A stretch of 64,000 bases of DNA. Origin: CAWBAT01 sp046331665 (GTDB lineage Bacteria; Acidobacteriota; Terriglobia; Versatilivoradales; Versatilivoraceae). The translations under genes were made by a program, and so were the position numbers. Within the stretch, counting starts at the first letter, position 1, and every line of letters begins with the position of its first letter. The notes below the pieces were generated by a model. The model was not told where the DNA came from. It worked only from the letters and a program-made list of their open reading frames with translations, and did not search any database. The stretch is taken from NCBI GenBank assembly GCA_046331665.1, contig JAXLQK010000028.1:1-64000 (forward strand), written 5' to 3'. Positions 7,888 through 17,988 of the stretch are shown here, one piece after another.

Positions 7888-10800
7888 GTGAAAAGCTTCG
7901 TGGCCGAAATTCTCATAAGGTTTAGGGCTCATTGGCAGATCCTGATTTGTCGCGGGCTCTGTGTCGTCATCTTCGCCTGTTTGCAGATAATCCCTTTACC
8001 TGCTCGTCCGCTCTTGCAGAACCCCGCCAACCCTTCCAATTTTGAGGCAAAGGTCTTACCGATTTTCCAAGATAAATGCTTGGCCTGTCACGGCGAGGAA
8101 GTAATGCAAAACGGGCTGGATTTGCGAACTCGGGAATCCGTGTTGAAGGGAGGCGAGTCAGGTCCGTCGGTGGTTCCCGGTTCGCCCGGGGAAAGTCTGC
8201 TCTTTAAGAAGGTCAGTTCAGGACTGATGCCGCCTGCGGGGGCTAAGTTAAGTTCGCAAGAGATAGATCTGATCAGGCACTGGATAGAAGGAGAAACGGT
8301 CAAGCCCGCGGAAGGATCCGAGACTAAGAATCAGGGCGGTGCGCCGGAAGTCGCTGAGCAGGAAGTTATGGTGACGATTTTCTACTCGAAGTGCATTACC
8401 TGCCACGGCAAATGGAAGCGTGATGCCGATCTCGATCTAAGAACCCGAGCCGGTCTCCTCAAAGGGGGAAAGTCAGGACCTGCCTTGGTCCCCGGAAGGC
8501 CCGAGGAGAGCCTTGTTTTCAAGCGAGTTTCCGCCGCGGAAATGCCACCGAAGGTCGCCAAAGGGTCTCCTCATTTTGTTCGTCCGGTGACCGCCGGGGA
8601 GATCGTGAAGTTACGTAAGTGGATTGAAGCAGGTGCCCCACAGGAAACCGAAAAACTGCTGGATATTGACAATGGGCCCGACCCTCTGGTGAAAGATAAG
8701 GATCGGGGATTCTGGTCCTTCCAACCTCCGCGTCGATTCCCTGTTCCTGCAGTCCGCCACCAGGAACTGGTTCGGACGCCAATTGACGCCTTTGTCCTCG
8801 AAAAGCTGGAAGCCAAAGGCCTCAGATTCTCGCGCGAGGCGGATCGTCTGACCTTATTGCGCAGAGCCTACTTCGATCTGCTTGGTCTGCCCCCGACCCC
8901 TCGTGAGCTTGATACCTTCTTGAATGACCAGAGACCAGACGCCTACGAGAGAATGATCGACTCCCTCTTATCGTCGCCGCATTACGGCGAGCGCTGGGGA
9001 AAGTACTGGCTGGACGCAGCAGGTTATGCTGATTCCAATGGCAAAATTGATGCCGATCGGATCCGACCGAACGCTTGGCGCTATCGTGACTATGTGATCC
9101 GCTCCCTCAACGCGGACAAACCGTACAACCAATTTTTGTTGGAACAAGTTGCCGGGGACGAGCTGTTCGATTTTCGGAAAGCCAAGGAGCTTACACCCGA
9201 ACAGCGTGATGATTTGGTTGCGACAGGTTTCTTGCGGACCGCAGCGGATGACACCGACGAAGCGGTCTTGAATCTGGTCCCCTACCGGCTATCTGTTCTG
9301 ACGGATCAGGTGAACATCTTCAGTTCCGCAGTCCTGGGACTGACACTGGAGTGTGCCCGCTGCCACAACCACAAGTATGATCCAATTCCACAGCGTGACT
9401 ATTACCGGTTCATGGCCATTTTTCAATCTGCTTTCGACCCCTACGACTGGCGCATTGCGAATACGGTGATCTTTGGGGGAGAGGAAGGCCAGGTCAAGGT
9501 TCCACTCAAGTACCAGCGCTTTCTCGACATTTCCTTGGAAAAGGAATGCCAGGAAGTTGACGCCTTCAATGCCCCCATCCAACAAGAAATCAAACAGATT
9601 GAAGCTTCGCTAAGCGCCAAAGAGAAGCCTTTAAGAGAAAAGGTCATTCAAGAGAAGCTTTCCAAGCTACCCGATTCTGTTAAAGTCGACTTGCAAAAGG
9701 CCCTGAGTACTCCTCCGGATAAGAGGACCGTACTTGAAAAATATCTGGTGGAAAAATTCGAACCGTCCTTAAAGGTGGAACGTAAAGAGCTGGAAGAAAG
9801 ATTTAAAGACTTCAAGGAAGCCGTCGTAGCCAGCCAAAAAGCGATTGAAACGGCCAAGCTGAAGCTGAAACCGGAGCCCAAAATTCCTGCCGTATTTGAC
9901 GTCGGTGGAGCACCCACTCCTTCCTACATCCTGAGACGCGGAGATCCCAACAAACCCGGAGACAGGGTTGAGCCCGGTGTGCCTTCGGTCTTGAAGGTCG
10001 GACTCTCTCCGTACAAGATCACAAAGCCGGACTGGACAACCGACACAAGCGGACGGCGATTGGCTTTGGCTCGCTGGCTGATTCAGCCAAATCACCCTTT
10101 GACGTCAAGGGTCCTCGTGAACCGTGTATGGCAACATCACTTCAGTAAAGGGCTGGTGGATACCCCGGGGAATTTTGGAAAAACAGGCTCAAGACCCTCC
10201 CATCCGGAATTATTGGATTGGATGGCTACGGAATTTGTCAATCAAGGCTGGAGTTTGAAGGCGTTACACCGTCTGATTATGACTTCGACCGTATACCGGC
10301 AGAGTTCATTTGACAATGTGGCGCCGCCGAGCGCGGAGGCAGATGAAACGCTAATGTCCAGGTTTCCGATGAAGCGTCTCGATGCGGAGGCCATTCACGA
10401 CTCCATCTTGCAAGTGGCCGGGAGACTCGACGAAACCCTTTATGGACCGCCCGAAGCCATTGAAGTCACTTCGGAAGGGGAAGTGATTGGTGATCCCTCG
10501 AAACAGGGCTATCGTCGAAGCGTCTATTTGCTGCAAAGGCGCTCGCTGCCGTTAACCCTCCTGGAGCTTTTTGATTCACCTCGTATGGATCCCAATTGTG
10601 TTCGGCGGGTCCAGTCCATTGTGCCGACCCAGGCTCTGGAGCTTTGGAACAGCGAGATGTTGAGAGAGAATTCGCGCTATATGGCAGGGCGCATAATAGA
10701 CGCCGCGGAAGAGGATCTGGAGCGAGAAATTGTACTTGTCTACAAAACTGCTTTGGCCCGGTTGCCTTCGGAGCAGGAACGGAAGCTAGCGCTGGCTTCG

Positions 10801-10944
10801 ATGGAACGGTTGACCCAGGAATGGCTGAAGAAGTTGGATCAAGAAGTGCCTGCCGAGCCGAAAACCGGAAAGGCGCATTGGCTGGCGCTGGCAACGTTCT
10901 GTCACACGATTTTGAATTCGGCCGAGTTTATTTATATTGATTAA
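7888..10944 (+). CDS. PSCyt1-PSCyt1-DUF1549-DUF1553 (PSD1) exported cytochrome-like protein
   Basis: A 1018-residue exported protein of the planctomycete/acidobacterial PSD1 family. A long signal segment (about residues 15-40) is followed by two PSCyt1 domains, each with one haem-binding motif: CLACH at residues 64-68 and CITCH near 169-173. Both share the same repeat (DLRTRE/A...LKGG.SGP..VPG.P.ESL.FK), so they arose by duplication. Then come DUF1549 (PSCyt2, about 290-500), a charged coiled-coil stretch (about 550-660) and DUF1553 (PSD1, about 700-1000). The start is GTG at 7888 with a poor ribosome-binding site, so the exact start is uncertain. It overlaps or abuts the DUF1501 gene, its usual partner. 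Biochemical role is not established; the haems and regulon membership suggest periplasmic redox chemistry linked to glycan breakdown, which is inference. Confidence 0.85.
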   Translation: MKSFVAEILIRFRAHWQILICRGLCVVIFACLQIIPLPARPLLQNPANPSNFEAKVLPIFQDKCLACHGEEVMQNGLDLRTRESVLKGGESGPSVVPGSPGESLLFKKVSSGLMPPAGAKLSSQEIDLIRHWIEGETVKPAEGSETKNQGGAPEVAEQEVMVTIFYSKCITCHGKWKRDADLDLRTRAGLLKGGKSGPALVPGRPEESLVFKRVSAAEMPPKVAKGSPHFVRPVTAGEIVKLRKWIEAGAPQETEKLLDIDNGPDPLVKDKDRGFWSFQPPRRFPVPAVRHQELVRTPIDAFVLEKLEAKGLRFSREADRLTLLRRAYFDLLGLPPTPRELDTFLNDQRPDAYERMIDSLLSSPHYGERWGKYWLDAAGYADSNGKIDADRIRPNAWRYRDYVIRSLNADKPYNQFLLEQVAGDELFDFRKAKELTPEQRDDLVATGFLRTAADDTDEAVLNLVPYRLSVLTDQVNIFSSAVLGLTLECARCHNHKYDPIPQRDYYRFMAIFQSAFDPYDWRIANTVIFGGEEGQVKVPLKYQRFLDISLEKECQEVDAFNAPIQQEIKQIEASLSAKEKPLREKVIQEKLSKLPDSVKVDLQKALSTPPDKRTVLEKYLVEKFEPSLKVERKELEERFKDFKEAVVASQKAIETAKLKLKPEPKIPAVFDVGGAPTPSYILRRGDPNKPGDRVEPGVPSVLKVGLSPYKITKPDWTTDTSGRRLALARWLIQPNHPLTSRVLVNRVWQHHFSKGLVDTPGNFGKTGSRPSHPELLDWMATEFVNQGWSLKALHRLIMTSTVYRQSSFDNVAPPSAEADETLMSRFPMKRLDAEAIHDSILQVAGRLDETLYGPPEAIEVTSEGEVIGDPSKQGYRRSVYLLQRRSLPLTLLELFDSPRMDPNCVRRVQSIVPTQALELWNSEMLRENSRYMAGRIIDAAEEDLEREIVLVYKTALARLPSEQERKLALASMERLTQEWLKKLDQEVPAEPKTGKAHWLALATFCHTILNSAEFIYID

Positions 10945-10954
10945 GGAGGGATTC

Positions 10955-12448
10955 ATGAACGCCGGAGGAAGGACCGCGATCCGCGGCGACAATCAGGCGG
11001 CGGTAACGAATGCCCTGGGCTTTTCCCGTAGAGATTTTTTCTCCCGAGTCGGCGACGGCTTGTGCGGCGCGGCACTTTCCTATTTGCTGGGAGGCGATCT
11101 GTTGGGCCCTGAACGGGTCTACGCAATGAGTGGTGCCATCAGTGATTTGAGTCCGCGTCCGCCGCACTTCAATGGCCAGGCCAAGGCCGTCATTCAGCTT
11201 TTTATGACGGGAGGACCAAGCCAGGTGGATCTTTTGGACCCCAAGCCTAGTCTTCAGAAATATGCCGGCCAGTTGCCGCGTGAGTTTTTAGATACGGTTG
11301 AATCCGTTGGTTCGGCAGGTGGACTCTTGCCGTCTCCCTATAAATTTTCCAAGTGTGGGAATTCGGGTATCGAGATCTCCGAGATCATGCCTCATTTGTC
11401 AGAGCAGGCCGATGAGCTTGCGGTGATCCGGTCTATGTGGACGACGCATTTCAATCATGAGCCGGCTGTTTTCTTTATGCATAGCGGGAGTGCCCTTCCG
11501 GGAAGGCCAGCCCTGGGCGCCTGGGTGATCTATGGTCTTGGAAGTGAAAACCAAAATCTTCCTGCCTATGTGGCGCTGGACGATCCCAAGCGCCAAGTTC
11601 TGCTTGGGATTCAAAACTGGCAATCGGGATGGCTCCCGCCAGTGTACCAGGGGACGCGGTTGCGGTCGGTCGGTTCCCCGCTCGTCAACTTGAAACCGCA
11701 AGAGGAGTATCCCACTCCCATTTCGGAGCTTTCCCGTTCCCTCCTGCAGCAAATGGATGAAACGCACCGTTCCAACCGGTGGGGGCCTCCAGATTTGAAT
11801 GCACGAATCGCCAGCTACGAATTGGCGGCAAGAATGCAAATCTCTGCGACAGATGCCTTGGATCTCAATCAGGAGAGCGAAGCCACCCGTGAGATGTATG
11901 GATTGAATAATGAAGCCACCTCTTCCTACGGTAGGCGCTGCCTGATGGCGCGCCGACTTGTGGAGCGTGGCGTGCGCATGGTGCAGATCTACATGAATTG
12001 TAATGCTGGAAATAATCCCTGGGATCACCATTCCAACCTTGACAAGGGCTTGCGCCGATCTTGTGAAGAAACCGATCAGCCCGTGGGCGCCCTACTGAAG
12101 GACTTGAAACAACGGGGATTGCTCGAGACTACGCTGGTGATCTGGGGCGGAGAGTTCGGCCGTTTGCCTCTCTCGCAAGGAGGAGACGCACCGGGTCGCG
12201 ACCACGGAGCGACCGGCTTCTCCATTTGGATGGCGGGCGGAGGGGTGAAGAAAGGGACTGTCTATGGTGCGACGGATGAATTTGGTTACAAGGCAGTGGA
12301 AAACCCGGTGAGCGTTCATGATTTCCACGCCACAATGCTCCATTTATTAGGTCTGGACCACGAAAAGCTTGTCTATAATCACCATGGACTTAACGAAAAA
12401 CTTACGGGCGTTGAGCCGGCCAAGGTTGTAAAAGAAATCATAGCCTGA
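10955..12448 (+). CDS. DUF1501 family protein (Tat-exported, alkaline-phosphatase-like fold)
   Basis: A 497-residue protein, partner of the PSD1 gene 10 bp upstream; the ATG at 10955 is chosen because AAGGAGG precedes it, rather than an in-frame TTG at 10937. The N terminus has SRRDFFSRVG, a twin-arginine signal, then a hydrophobic stretch. The body shows typical DUF1501 blocks: FMTGGPSQVDLLDPKP, WTTHFNHEP, GRRCLMARRLVERGVRMVQ, WGGEFGR and GRDHG. The family is distantly related to sulfatases and alkaline phosphatases and is nearly always paired with PSD1 proteins. Export through Tat implies folding, perhaps cofactor insertion, before secretion. Substrate unknown. It probably forms a two-gene operon with the PSD1 gene under operator site 3. 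Confidence 0.87.
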   Translation: MNAGGRTAIRGDNQAAVTNALGFSRRDFFSRVGDGLCGAALSYLLGGDLLGPERVYAMSGAISDLSPRPPHFNGQAKAVIQLFMTGGPSQVDLLDPKPSLQKYAGQLPREFLDTVESVGSAGGLLPSPYKFSKCGNSGIEISEIMPHLSEQADELAVIRSMWTTHFNHEPAVFFMHSGSALPGRPALGAWVIYGLGSENQNLPAYVALDDPKRQVLLGIQNWQSGWLPPVYQGTRLRSVGSPLVNLKPQEEYPTPISELSRSLLQQMDETHRSNRWGPPDLNARIASYELAARMQISATDALDLNQESEATREMYGLNNEATSSYGRRCLMARRLVERGVRMVQIYMNCNAGNNPWDHHSNLDKGLRRSCEETDQPVGALLKDLKQRGLLETTLVIWGGEFGRLPLSQGGDAPGRDHGATGFSIWMAGGGVKKGTVYGATDEFGYKAVENPVSVHDFHATMLHLLGLDHEKLVYNHHGLNEKLTGVEPAKVVKEIIA

Positions 12449-12570
12449 ATTTACAATCGGCTTAATACTGTGGTCCCACCTTGCAAGCTTTTCCGCAAGA
12501 CGCCGACACTCCCATCACAATCATTTCATTGATCATTGTCCATCGGTCATTTCATGCTTGCCATGGCAAG

Positions 12571-13728
12571 CTAGTCCCCAATCACTGCTTCAAGAAATGA
12601 GACCGCCTCTTCTCGATTGAAACCACGAGCATTGTTGCGCATATCACTACGACCGATGCAATCTATGGTAATAGGGAGTGCGTCAGCCTTCGTCAAGCCC
12701 AATGATTTTAAACTCGCGGGTACCCCGGTCTTTTGAAGTATGCGAGAGACCATTTCAGCTGCGTCTTGGGCACTAGCAAATAGGCCATCCGCGTCATTTC
12801 TTCGAAACAACTCAGCGATCAGCGAAAATTTCTCGGGGTGGGCCGGCAGATTATATTTCATGATGGCTGGAAGCAAGATGCCAATGGTGCGTCCATGAGG
12901 CGCACCATAAAGCCCTCCAATGCTCATTCCAAAACCATGGGCGGCCCCCACGCCGCCGTGAGTAATGCTGATTCCGGCCAGCGCGCTTGCCATCGCCATT
13001 CCCCGTCTTGCTTCCAGGTCGTGACCATACTCCACCGCGCGGATCAGAAAACGGGCAATCAGCGCGAACGCCTGTTCAGAGCTAGCCTCAACAAAGGGAT
13101 GAGCCGACCTTCCGGTGTAGGCTTCAACCGCGTGGGCCAAGGCATCCAATCCAGTATCGGCGGTCAGGTTGGGCGGCATCGAGGTGAGAATTTCGGGGTC
13201 GATAATGGAGAGAGCTGGGAAGACAAAAGGACTGAACAAACCATCCTTTCGTGCCCGTTCCTTATTGGTGAACACTGCAAAAGGAGTCACTTCACTGCCG
13301 GTTCCAGAAGTCGTTGGAATGGCTACGATCGGCGGAACTGGGCCTGGAACTTTGGAGTCCCCGATATAGTCCCAAATATTTCCGCCGTACCGTGAGACGA
13401 TGGCGATCCCTTTGGCACAGTCAAGTACGCTTCCTCCACCCACGGCAATGAGGCAATCCATTTGATGGTGGCGAGCGAAATCCGCTCCGTGGGACACGGT
13501 TTCTATGGAAGGATTCGGCTCGATTTCATCGAATACTGAAAACTTCAAACCTGACCCTTGAAGGGGACCAATCAACCTGTCGGGGAGCTGCAGAGCCCTT
13601 GTGACAACCGGGTCCGTCACGATCAAAAGATTTCTGCCGAGCACCTTGAGTTCGCTCTCAAGCGTGGCAAGACTCTTGGGGCCGACCTTCATTCGAGTCG
13701 GCAAGTGGTAAGTAAAATTCGTAGCCAT
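12571..13728 (-). CDS. Iron-containing alcohol dehydrogenase family protein
   Basis: A 385-residue NAD(P)-dependent dehydrogenase of the group III (Fe) type, related to maleylacetate reductase and 4-hydroxybutyrate dehydrogenase. The start at 13728 (MATNFTYHLPTRM) fits the family length; an upstream in-frame extension to 13845 would overlap the neighbouring gene. Visible motifs are the nucleotide-binding GGGSVLDCAKG, the Asp/His metal ligands in TADTGLDALAHAVEAYTG, and GAAHGFGMSIGG followed by PHGRT. No clear ribosome-binding site is seen. It is the last gene of the operon ABC transporter - Zn dehydrogenase - Fe dehydrogenase, so its substrate is probably derived from the imported sugar. Confidence 0.88.
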   Translation of the reverse strand: MATNFTYHLPTRMKVGPKSLATLESELKVLGRNLLIVTDPVVTRALQLPDRLIGPLQGSGLKFSVFDEIEPNPSIETVSHGADFARHHQMDCLIAVGGGSVLDCAKGIAIVSRYGGNIWDYIGDSKVPGPVPPIVAIPTTSGTGSEVTPFAVFTNKERARKDGLFSPFVFPALSIIDPEILTSMPPNLTADTGLDALAHAVEAYTGRSAHPFVEASSEQAFALIARFLIRAVEYGHDLEARRGMAMASALAGISITHGGVGAAHGFGMSIGGLYGAPHGRTIGILLPAIMKYNLPAHPEKFSLIAELFRRNDADGLFASAQDAAEMVSRILQKTGVPASLKSLGLTKADALPITIDCIGRSDMRNNARGFNREEAVSFLEAVIGD

Positions 13729-13813
13729 CGCGATTGAAAACAGAACGGACCTAAATTGAAATTGATTTAAGAAAGGAGGGGACTGCTTTTGACTGGTATT
13801 TCCTTGGTCCAGC

Positions 13814-14825
13814 CTAGTCCTTAATCTTGATAACGACCCGGCCATGGGCCTTTCCGCTCCTCACGAAATCCATGGCTTCGCGAATCTCCTCCAGAGGAAA
13901 AGTCTTCACCACGGGTGGCTTGATTATCCCTTGTGACATCATCATCAAGGAATCCATGGCGTCCTGTTTCGAACCATTCCGGGATCCGATGATTTCAAGT
14001 TCACGTTGAGCAATCTGAATGGTGTCGATTCCCGGGAATTCAGCCTCTTCACCAATCACGATAATTTGACCGCCCCGCATGGCGTAGCGGCGCTCTCTCA
14101 TGGTTTCCGAAGTTTCCACAGTCGAATGCGGTGAACACCATCGCCTCCAGAGAAGTCTTTGATCTGCTGGTCGGTTCCGTGGCGTGGACTTGACGGCCAG
14201 ATCAGCACCAGACGCCTGGCCGTTTCAGGTCTCACTGGAGCGGCCGGTGACCACGGTTCTACACTCCAGTGGCTTTGAGGATCTGTAACAGCAATTGGCC
14301 AATGCCCCCGCCTCCCACAATCACCGCTGTATCACTTGGACGCAATCGAGTTCTTCGGAATGCATGAACGGCCGTGATGACGGCGCAGCTTACCAATCCC
14401 CCCGTCTCGAAGGGAACGTTATCCGGCAATACGAAGAGATTTCCAGCCGGGGCGACGAAATACTCGGCAAATCCGCCGGGGAGTGTGACACCTAAAATGC
14501 CTTTGATGTTGGTGCAAAGGGAATCTTTTCCCGTTCGGCAGTAATAACACTGGCCGCAAGTCAGGAACAAGTGAGGGACGACGCGCTGTCCCGGTTTCAG
14601 CTGGGTGACTCCCTTACCCACTTCGGCAATGATTCCGGCTGGTTCATGCCCTGGAATATGCGGAAGTTTGGGGATGTACGCCAACCCATCCAGAATGTGC
14701 AGATCGGTTCTGCAGATACCGCACGTTCTGGTCTCAATCAAGACCTCATCGGGACCAATTGTAGGTTTGGGAACATCCTCAACGTTCAGTGGCTTTCCAA
14801 GTTCTCGGAATAGGGCGGCTTTCAT
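13814..14825 (-). pseudogene. Zinc-dependent alcohol/sorbitol dehydrogenase, broken by clustered frameshifts
   Basis: The 5' part (14825-14259) encodes the catalytic domain: GICRTDLH with catalytic zinc Cys38, PGHE with His60, and structural zinc cysteines at 90, 93, 96 and 104, then the Rossmann start VGGGGIGQLLLQ. The 3' part (14119-13814) encodes the end of the Rossmann domain and the C-terminal substrate region (GGQIIVIGEE ... GRVVIKIKD). Between 14119 and 14259 all three frames carry pieces of the expected sequence (TVVTGRSSET, GADLAV, VETSETMRE), so two or more indels interrupt the gene. The start has a good GAGGAG box. All zinc ligands are intact, so this is either a recent pseudogene or a run of sequencing errors. 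It lies between the ABC ATPase and the Fe dehydrogenase. Confidence 0.85.
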
Positions 14826-14913
14826 AGGTTCTCCTCAAAATTACGGTACAAGAGCCTTAACTTCCCATCGCGATTCAAAAGGGAAACACTGTCAAACCAG
14901 GGTGCAGCAGTTC

Positions 14914-15675
14914 TCACGCGATCGCTTCTTGACCTTCAATCACCATGCGTGTCAAACCATCCGGGGAAACCTCGCCTTGACGGATATCGAATTGCTTCTT
15001 ACCCGCGGCCAATACGATAAATCGATCCGCGACCTGACAGGCATGGCCGACGTTGTGTGTAATAAATATAACCGAGACGAGCTTCTCTTTGAGATTCTTA
15101 ATGACCCGCAGAACAATTTGCGTCTCTTTGAGAGAGAGTGCCGCAGTTGGTTCGTCGAGGATGAGAACCTTGACCCCAAAATACAAGCTTCGGCCAATAG
15201 CGACAGCTTTTTGCTGTCCGCCCGAAAGTTCGCAGACGGGGACCTCCGGGTCTGATAGAGTAATCCCGAGTTGGGAAAGCCCGCGGCTCGCCTCCGAATA
15301 CATTCTCTTCAAGTCGAGGAAACCGAATGGCCCGCGCGCCAACTCTTTACCGAGGAAGAAATTTCTTCCCACATCCATCATCGGAACCAGTCCCAGATCC
15401 TGATACACGATCTCGATCCCTGCTTTCCGAGATTGGTTGGGGGCCTTCCAGTTCACCTTCCGGTCTTCGAAGAAAAGGTCGCCCTCATCCGGCTGAAAGA
15501 CACCGGCTAGCATCTTGACCAGAGTGGACTTTCCGGCTCCATTATCTCCCATCAAGGCCACGATCTCGCCTTTGTGAATTTCAAGGCTGACACCCTTAAG
15601 GACCTCGACCGCACCAAAACTCTTTTTAAGGTTTACCGCCCTGAGAATGGACTCTTGAGCGTGAAGTGTCTGCAT
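14914..15675 (-). CDS. Sugar ABC transporter ATP-binding protein (ribose/fructose FrcA type)
   Basis: A 253-residue single-domain ATPase of the carbohydrate-uptake-2 family. Walker A is GDNGAGKST near residues 43-51, the signature is LSGGQQKAVAIGRS, and Walker B is VLILDEPTAAL. It has one nucleotide-binding domain, unlike the duplicated RbsA and XylG, and so resembles FrcA. It lies 7 bp after the permease gene and should energise import of the ligand caught by the lipoprotein at 16778-17914. Together the three genes form a complete importer for a monosaccharide or similar small polyol. Confidence 0.93.
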   Translation of the reverse strand: MQTLHAQESILRAVNLKKSFGAVEVLKGVSLEIHKGEIVALMGDNGAGKSTLVKMLAGVFQPDEGDLFFEDRKVNWKAPNQSRKAGIEIVYQDLGLVPMMDVGRNFFLGKELARGPFGFLDLKRMYSEASRGLSQLGITLSDPEVPVCELSGGQQKAVAIGRSLYFGVKVLILDEPTAALSLKETQIVLRVIKNLKEKLVSVIFITHNVGHACQVADRFIVLAAGKKQFDIRQGEVSPDGLTRMVIEGQEAIA

Positions 15676-15682
15676 GGTTCCT

Positions 15683-16747
15683 TCAGGATCTGAGATTGGT
15701 AATGCGCCGGTTGAGAATCACAGCCAACACGATCATAACACCAGTCAAGGGCATGTAGAGGTAAGATGAGAAGCCCATCATGATTAGCCCTGTCCTCAGC
15801 ATGCTAATGAAAACGGCACCCACAAATGTGCCTAAGATGCTCCCTCTCCCGCCAGACAGAAGATTTCCTCCGATTACGGCTGCGGCAATTGATTCCAACT
15901 CCTTTAAGGTGCCGAGTTGTCCCTGCACCACCATGAACCTGGCTAGGTTGGTCATTCCGGCAATTCCTGCCAGCAAACTGCAAAGACCGAAATTGACCAC
16001 TTTGACCCGATTGATAGGTACGCCGACATTCCGGGCTGCCTCTGAATTGCCTCCTGTCGCATACACCCAATTCCCGTAACGCGTTCGATTCAGTGTCAAG
16101 TGCAGGAGACCTGTGAGGATCACGAACCAGATGACCGAATTTCGAAACATCGAAAAAGGATTCCCTCCCAAGATTTGGAGGAAGGAGGCATCCGCTTGAT
16201 AGGTTACAGAGAAACCACCGGTTAGGAAGATGACGATTCCTCGCCAAAACATCATTGATCCCAGCGTCGTGATGAAGGAAGGGATCTGCAGTCGTATGGT
16301 GATAAAAGCATTTATGATTCCAGTCAGAACACAAGCAACCGATGTAATGATGAAGGCCAGGGGTGGCAAGAGTCCTCGGTTGGCCAAAGAGCAAAAGATG
16401 AAGGTCGACAGGAGCAGAATAGAGCCTACGGAAATATCAAACTCTCCAGAAACCATCAAAAATGAAACCCCAACCGCCACCATGCCGAGTTCCGCCGCTA
16501 CCGTCAGAATGGCCGTCAATGATTCCAAGGTGGCAAACCCTGGTGCCGAAATGGCAAAGAAAATGGCAAAGAGGCACAAGGCCGTCGTGACTCCCAATTC
16601 CGGGTATTTGCGGACTAAAGCCAGGGCCAGGGTGCGTAATGGATTGCGGTCAGCACTGGAGAGTTTATGAGTGTCTATGGGCACTTGGAAATTCTTGGAT
16701 AATGGCAATTGCAGCTCGCTCTGACGACTCTGCTCTCGGGGACTCAA
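15683..16747 (-). CDS. Sugar ABC transporter permease (RbsC/FrcC family)
   Basis: A 354-residue inner-membrane permease with about ten hydrophobic segments and the family loop GNSEAARNVGVPINRVK, which contacts the ATPase. The sequence GEFDISVGSILLLS near the fourth segment is typical of RbsC-like permeases. The annotated start is TTG at 16747; the first 55 residues are polar and unusual, so a later start is possible. It sits between the binding protein (31 bp upstream) and the ATPase (7 bp downstream), consistent with one transcript. Confidence 0.92.
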   Translation of the reverse strand: MSPREQSRQSELQLPLSKNFQVPIDTHKLSSADRNPLRTLALALVRKYPELGVTTALCLFAIFFAISAPGFATLESLTAILTVAAELGMVAVGVSFLMVSGEFDISVGSILLLSTFIFCSLANRGLLPPLAFIITSVACVLTGIINAFITIRLQIPSFITTLGSMMFWRGIVIFLTGGFSVTYQADASFLQILGGNPFSMFRNSVIWFVILTGLLHLTLNRTRYGNWVYATGGNSEAARNVGVPINRVKVVNFGLCSLLAGIAGMTNLARFMVVQGQLGTLKELESIAAAVIGGNLLSGGRGSILGTFVGAVFISMLRTGLIMMGFSSYLYMPLTGVMIVLAVILNRRITNLRS

Positions 16748-16777
16748 CCAATTGCGGATTCGAGCTCTTGCAGAGAA

Positions 16778-17914
16778 CTAAGCTCTCAGGCCTTTTTTGG
16801 CATACTCGATTAACAACCCCGCGGTTTTTGGATCATCAACGGTAAAAGGTCCGGTTGAAAGATCTTGACCTGGCAGAAAGCGGTATTTCACCCAATGGTA
16901 AAGCAATTGTGCCCCATACCAGCCTTGCATGTAAGGCTGCTCGTCTATGGTCCCGAGACACTCACCGGCAACTATCATCCCCAGGAGTTCGGTGTCGAGA
17001 TCAATGGCAGCAACGTAAACTTGGCCTTCCTGTTGCGGTACTTTGGAGTTGCCTAGTTTTCCCAGTTCTTTGAGCTCTTGAACCGCCCAGGCTGCCACGC
17101 GGCTGCTGCCGGTGTGTACCGTTTCCAAATCCGGATGTGCTCTCATGTAAGCACGGACAGCCTCCCGTGTCTGGGTAGGATCAAAAGGGACGGCTAACTT
17201 TTCGAATGCCGTTCCCTCGTCCCTGAGTGTCTTCTCCATCCCTTGCCCCCGGATTTCCAGGACTTCCACACCAGGGGCATGAATGAGATAGACGGCGCGC
17301 TTCGGGGGGCGACCGACTCGTTGCTGAAAAATCTTCAAAGCCATTTTGGCGTTAGCCGCGCCTGTTTGCCAGGGCGCCCCTCCCACGTAGCGAAGATAAG
17401 GGATTCTTTGGGATTCGGGGCGAAAGTCAGGAACGTTGACGGCGATCACGGGAGTCCCTTTGGCAATGGCTTGCCGGATGGGGGCATCCAGCATCGAGGC
17501 ATTGGAAATGACGACAGCCAGGCCATCTCCACCTCCCGCAGCCAGGACACTATCCAGGTTGGCTCTCATCTCTCCTACGTCGCCATCCAACTTTGTCCCG
17601 ATGTACCTGCCATCAATCTGATAGGCTCGACAAAAATCAAGCCAACCGTTGTTCTGAGCCCCCCAGAAAGTATCGGCGTTAGACCCGTGTGTGACAAAGT
17701 AAAACACCAAAGACGAAGGGATCGAAGTTGCAGTCGATTTTCCGGCGTTGGTCAAAGAGTCTTGCCTGCTTGGGATGGATTGGCATCCCGCTTCCACCAT
17801 GAGAGCGCTTGCCAGTGCCATTCCTCCGCCGACGAATTCACGACGGCTGAAACGGGCTTTTTTCAAAGGCTTGTCCGGGAAAAGACTCAAAGGTTGAAAT
17901 GGCTTGCTCCGCAT
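16778..17914 (-). CDS. Sugar-binding lipoprotein of ABC transporter (periplasmic-binding-protein 4 family)
   Basis: A 378-residue solute-binding protein and first gene of the minus-strand import operon. Its N terminus has both a twin-arginine-like motif (SRREFVGG, about residues 24-31) and a lipobox ending in Cys (VEAGC, about 41-45), suggesting a Tat-exported lipoprotein. The mature part matches the ribose-binding fold: VFYFVTHGSNADTFWGAQNNG, then DGLAVVISNASMLDAPI and AIAKGTPVIAVNVPD, and the hinge region with VYVAAIDLDTE. The operator at 18003 and a TTGACA box at 17994-17989 lie upstream, so the whole transporter/dehydrogenase operon is predicted to belong to the LacI regulon. Ligand is inferred to be a sugar or polyol. 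Confidence 0.9.
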   Translation of the reverse strand: MRSKPFQPLSLFPDKPLKKARFSRREFVGGGMALASALMVEAGCQSIPSRQDSLTNAGKSTATSIPSSLVFYFVTHGSNADTFWGAQNNGWLDFCRAYQIDGRYIGTKLDGDVGEMRANLDSVLAAGGGDGLAVVISNASMLDAPIRQAIAKGTPVIAVNVPDFRPESQRIPYLRYVGGAPWQTGAANAKMALKIFQQRVGRPPKRAVYLIHAPGVEVLEIRGQGMEKTLRDEGTAFEKLAVPFDPTQTREAVRAYMRAHPDLETVHTGSSRVAAWAVQELKELGKLGNSKVPQQEGQVYVAAIDLDTELLGMIVAGECLGTIDEQPYMQGWYGAQLLYHWVKYRFLPGQDLSTGPFTVDDPKTAGLLIEYAKKGLRA

Positions 17915-17988
17915 CTCTCGCTTTCCTCTTTTGATTTCTCGACTTTACGTTCCCAGATTTTTTCGAATCTTTCATAGCGTCAGTAGGG

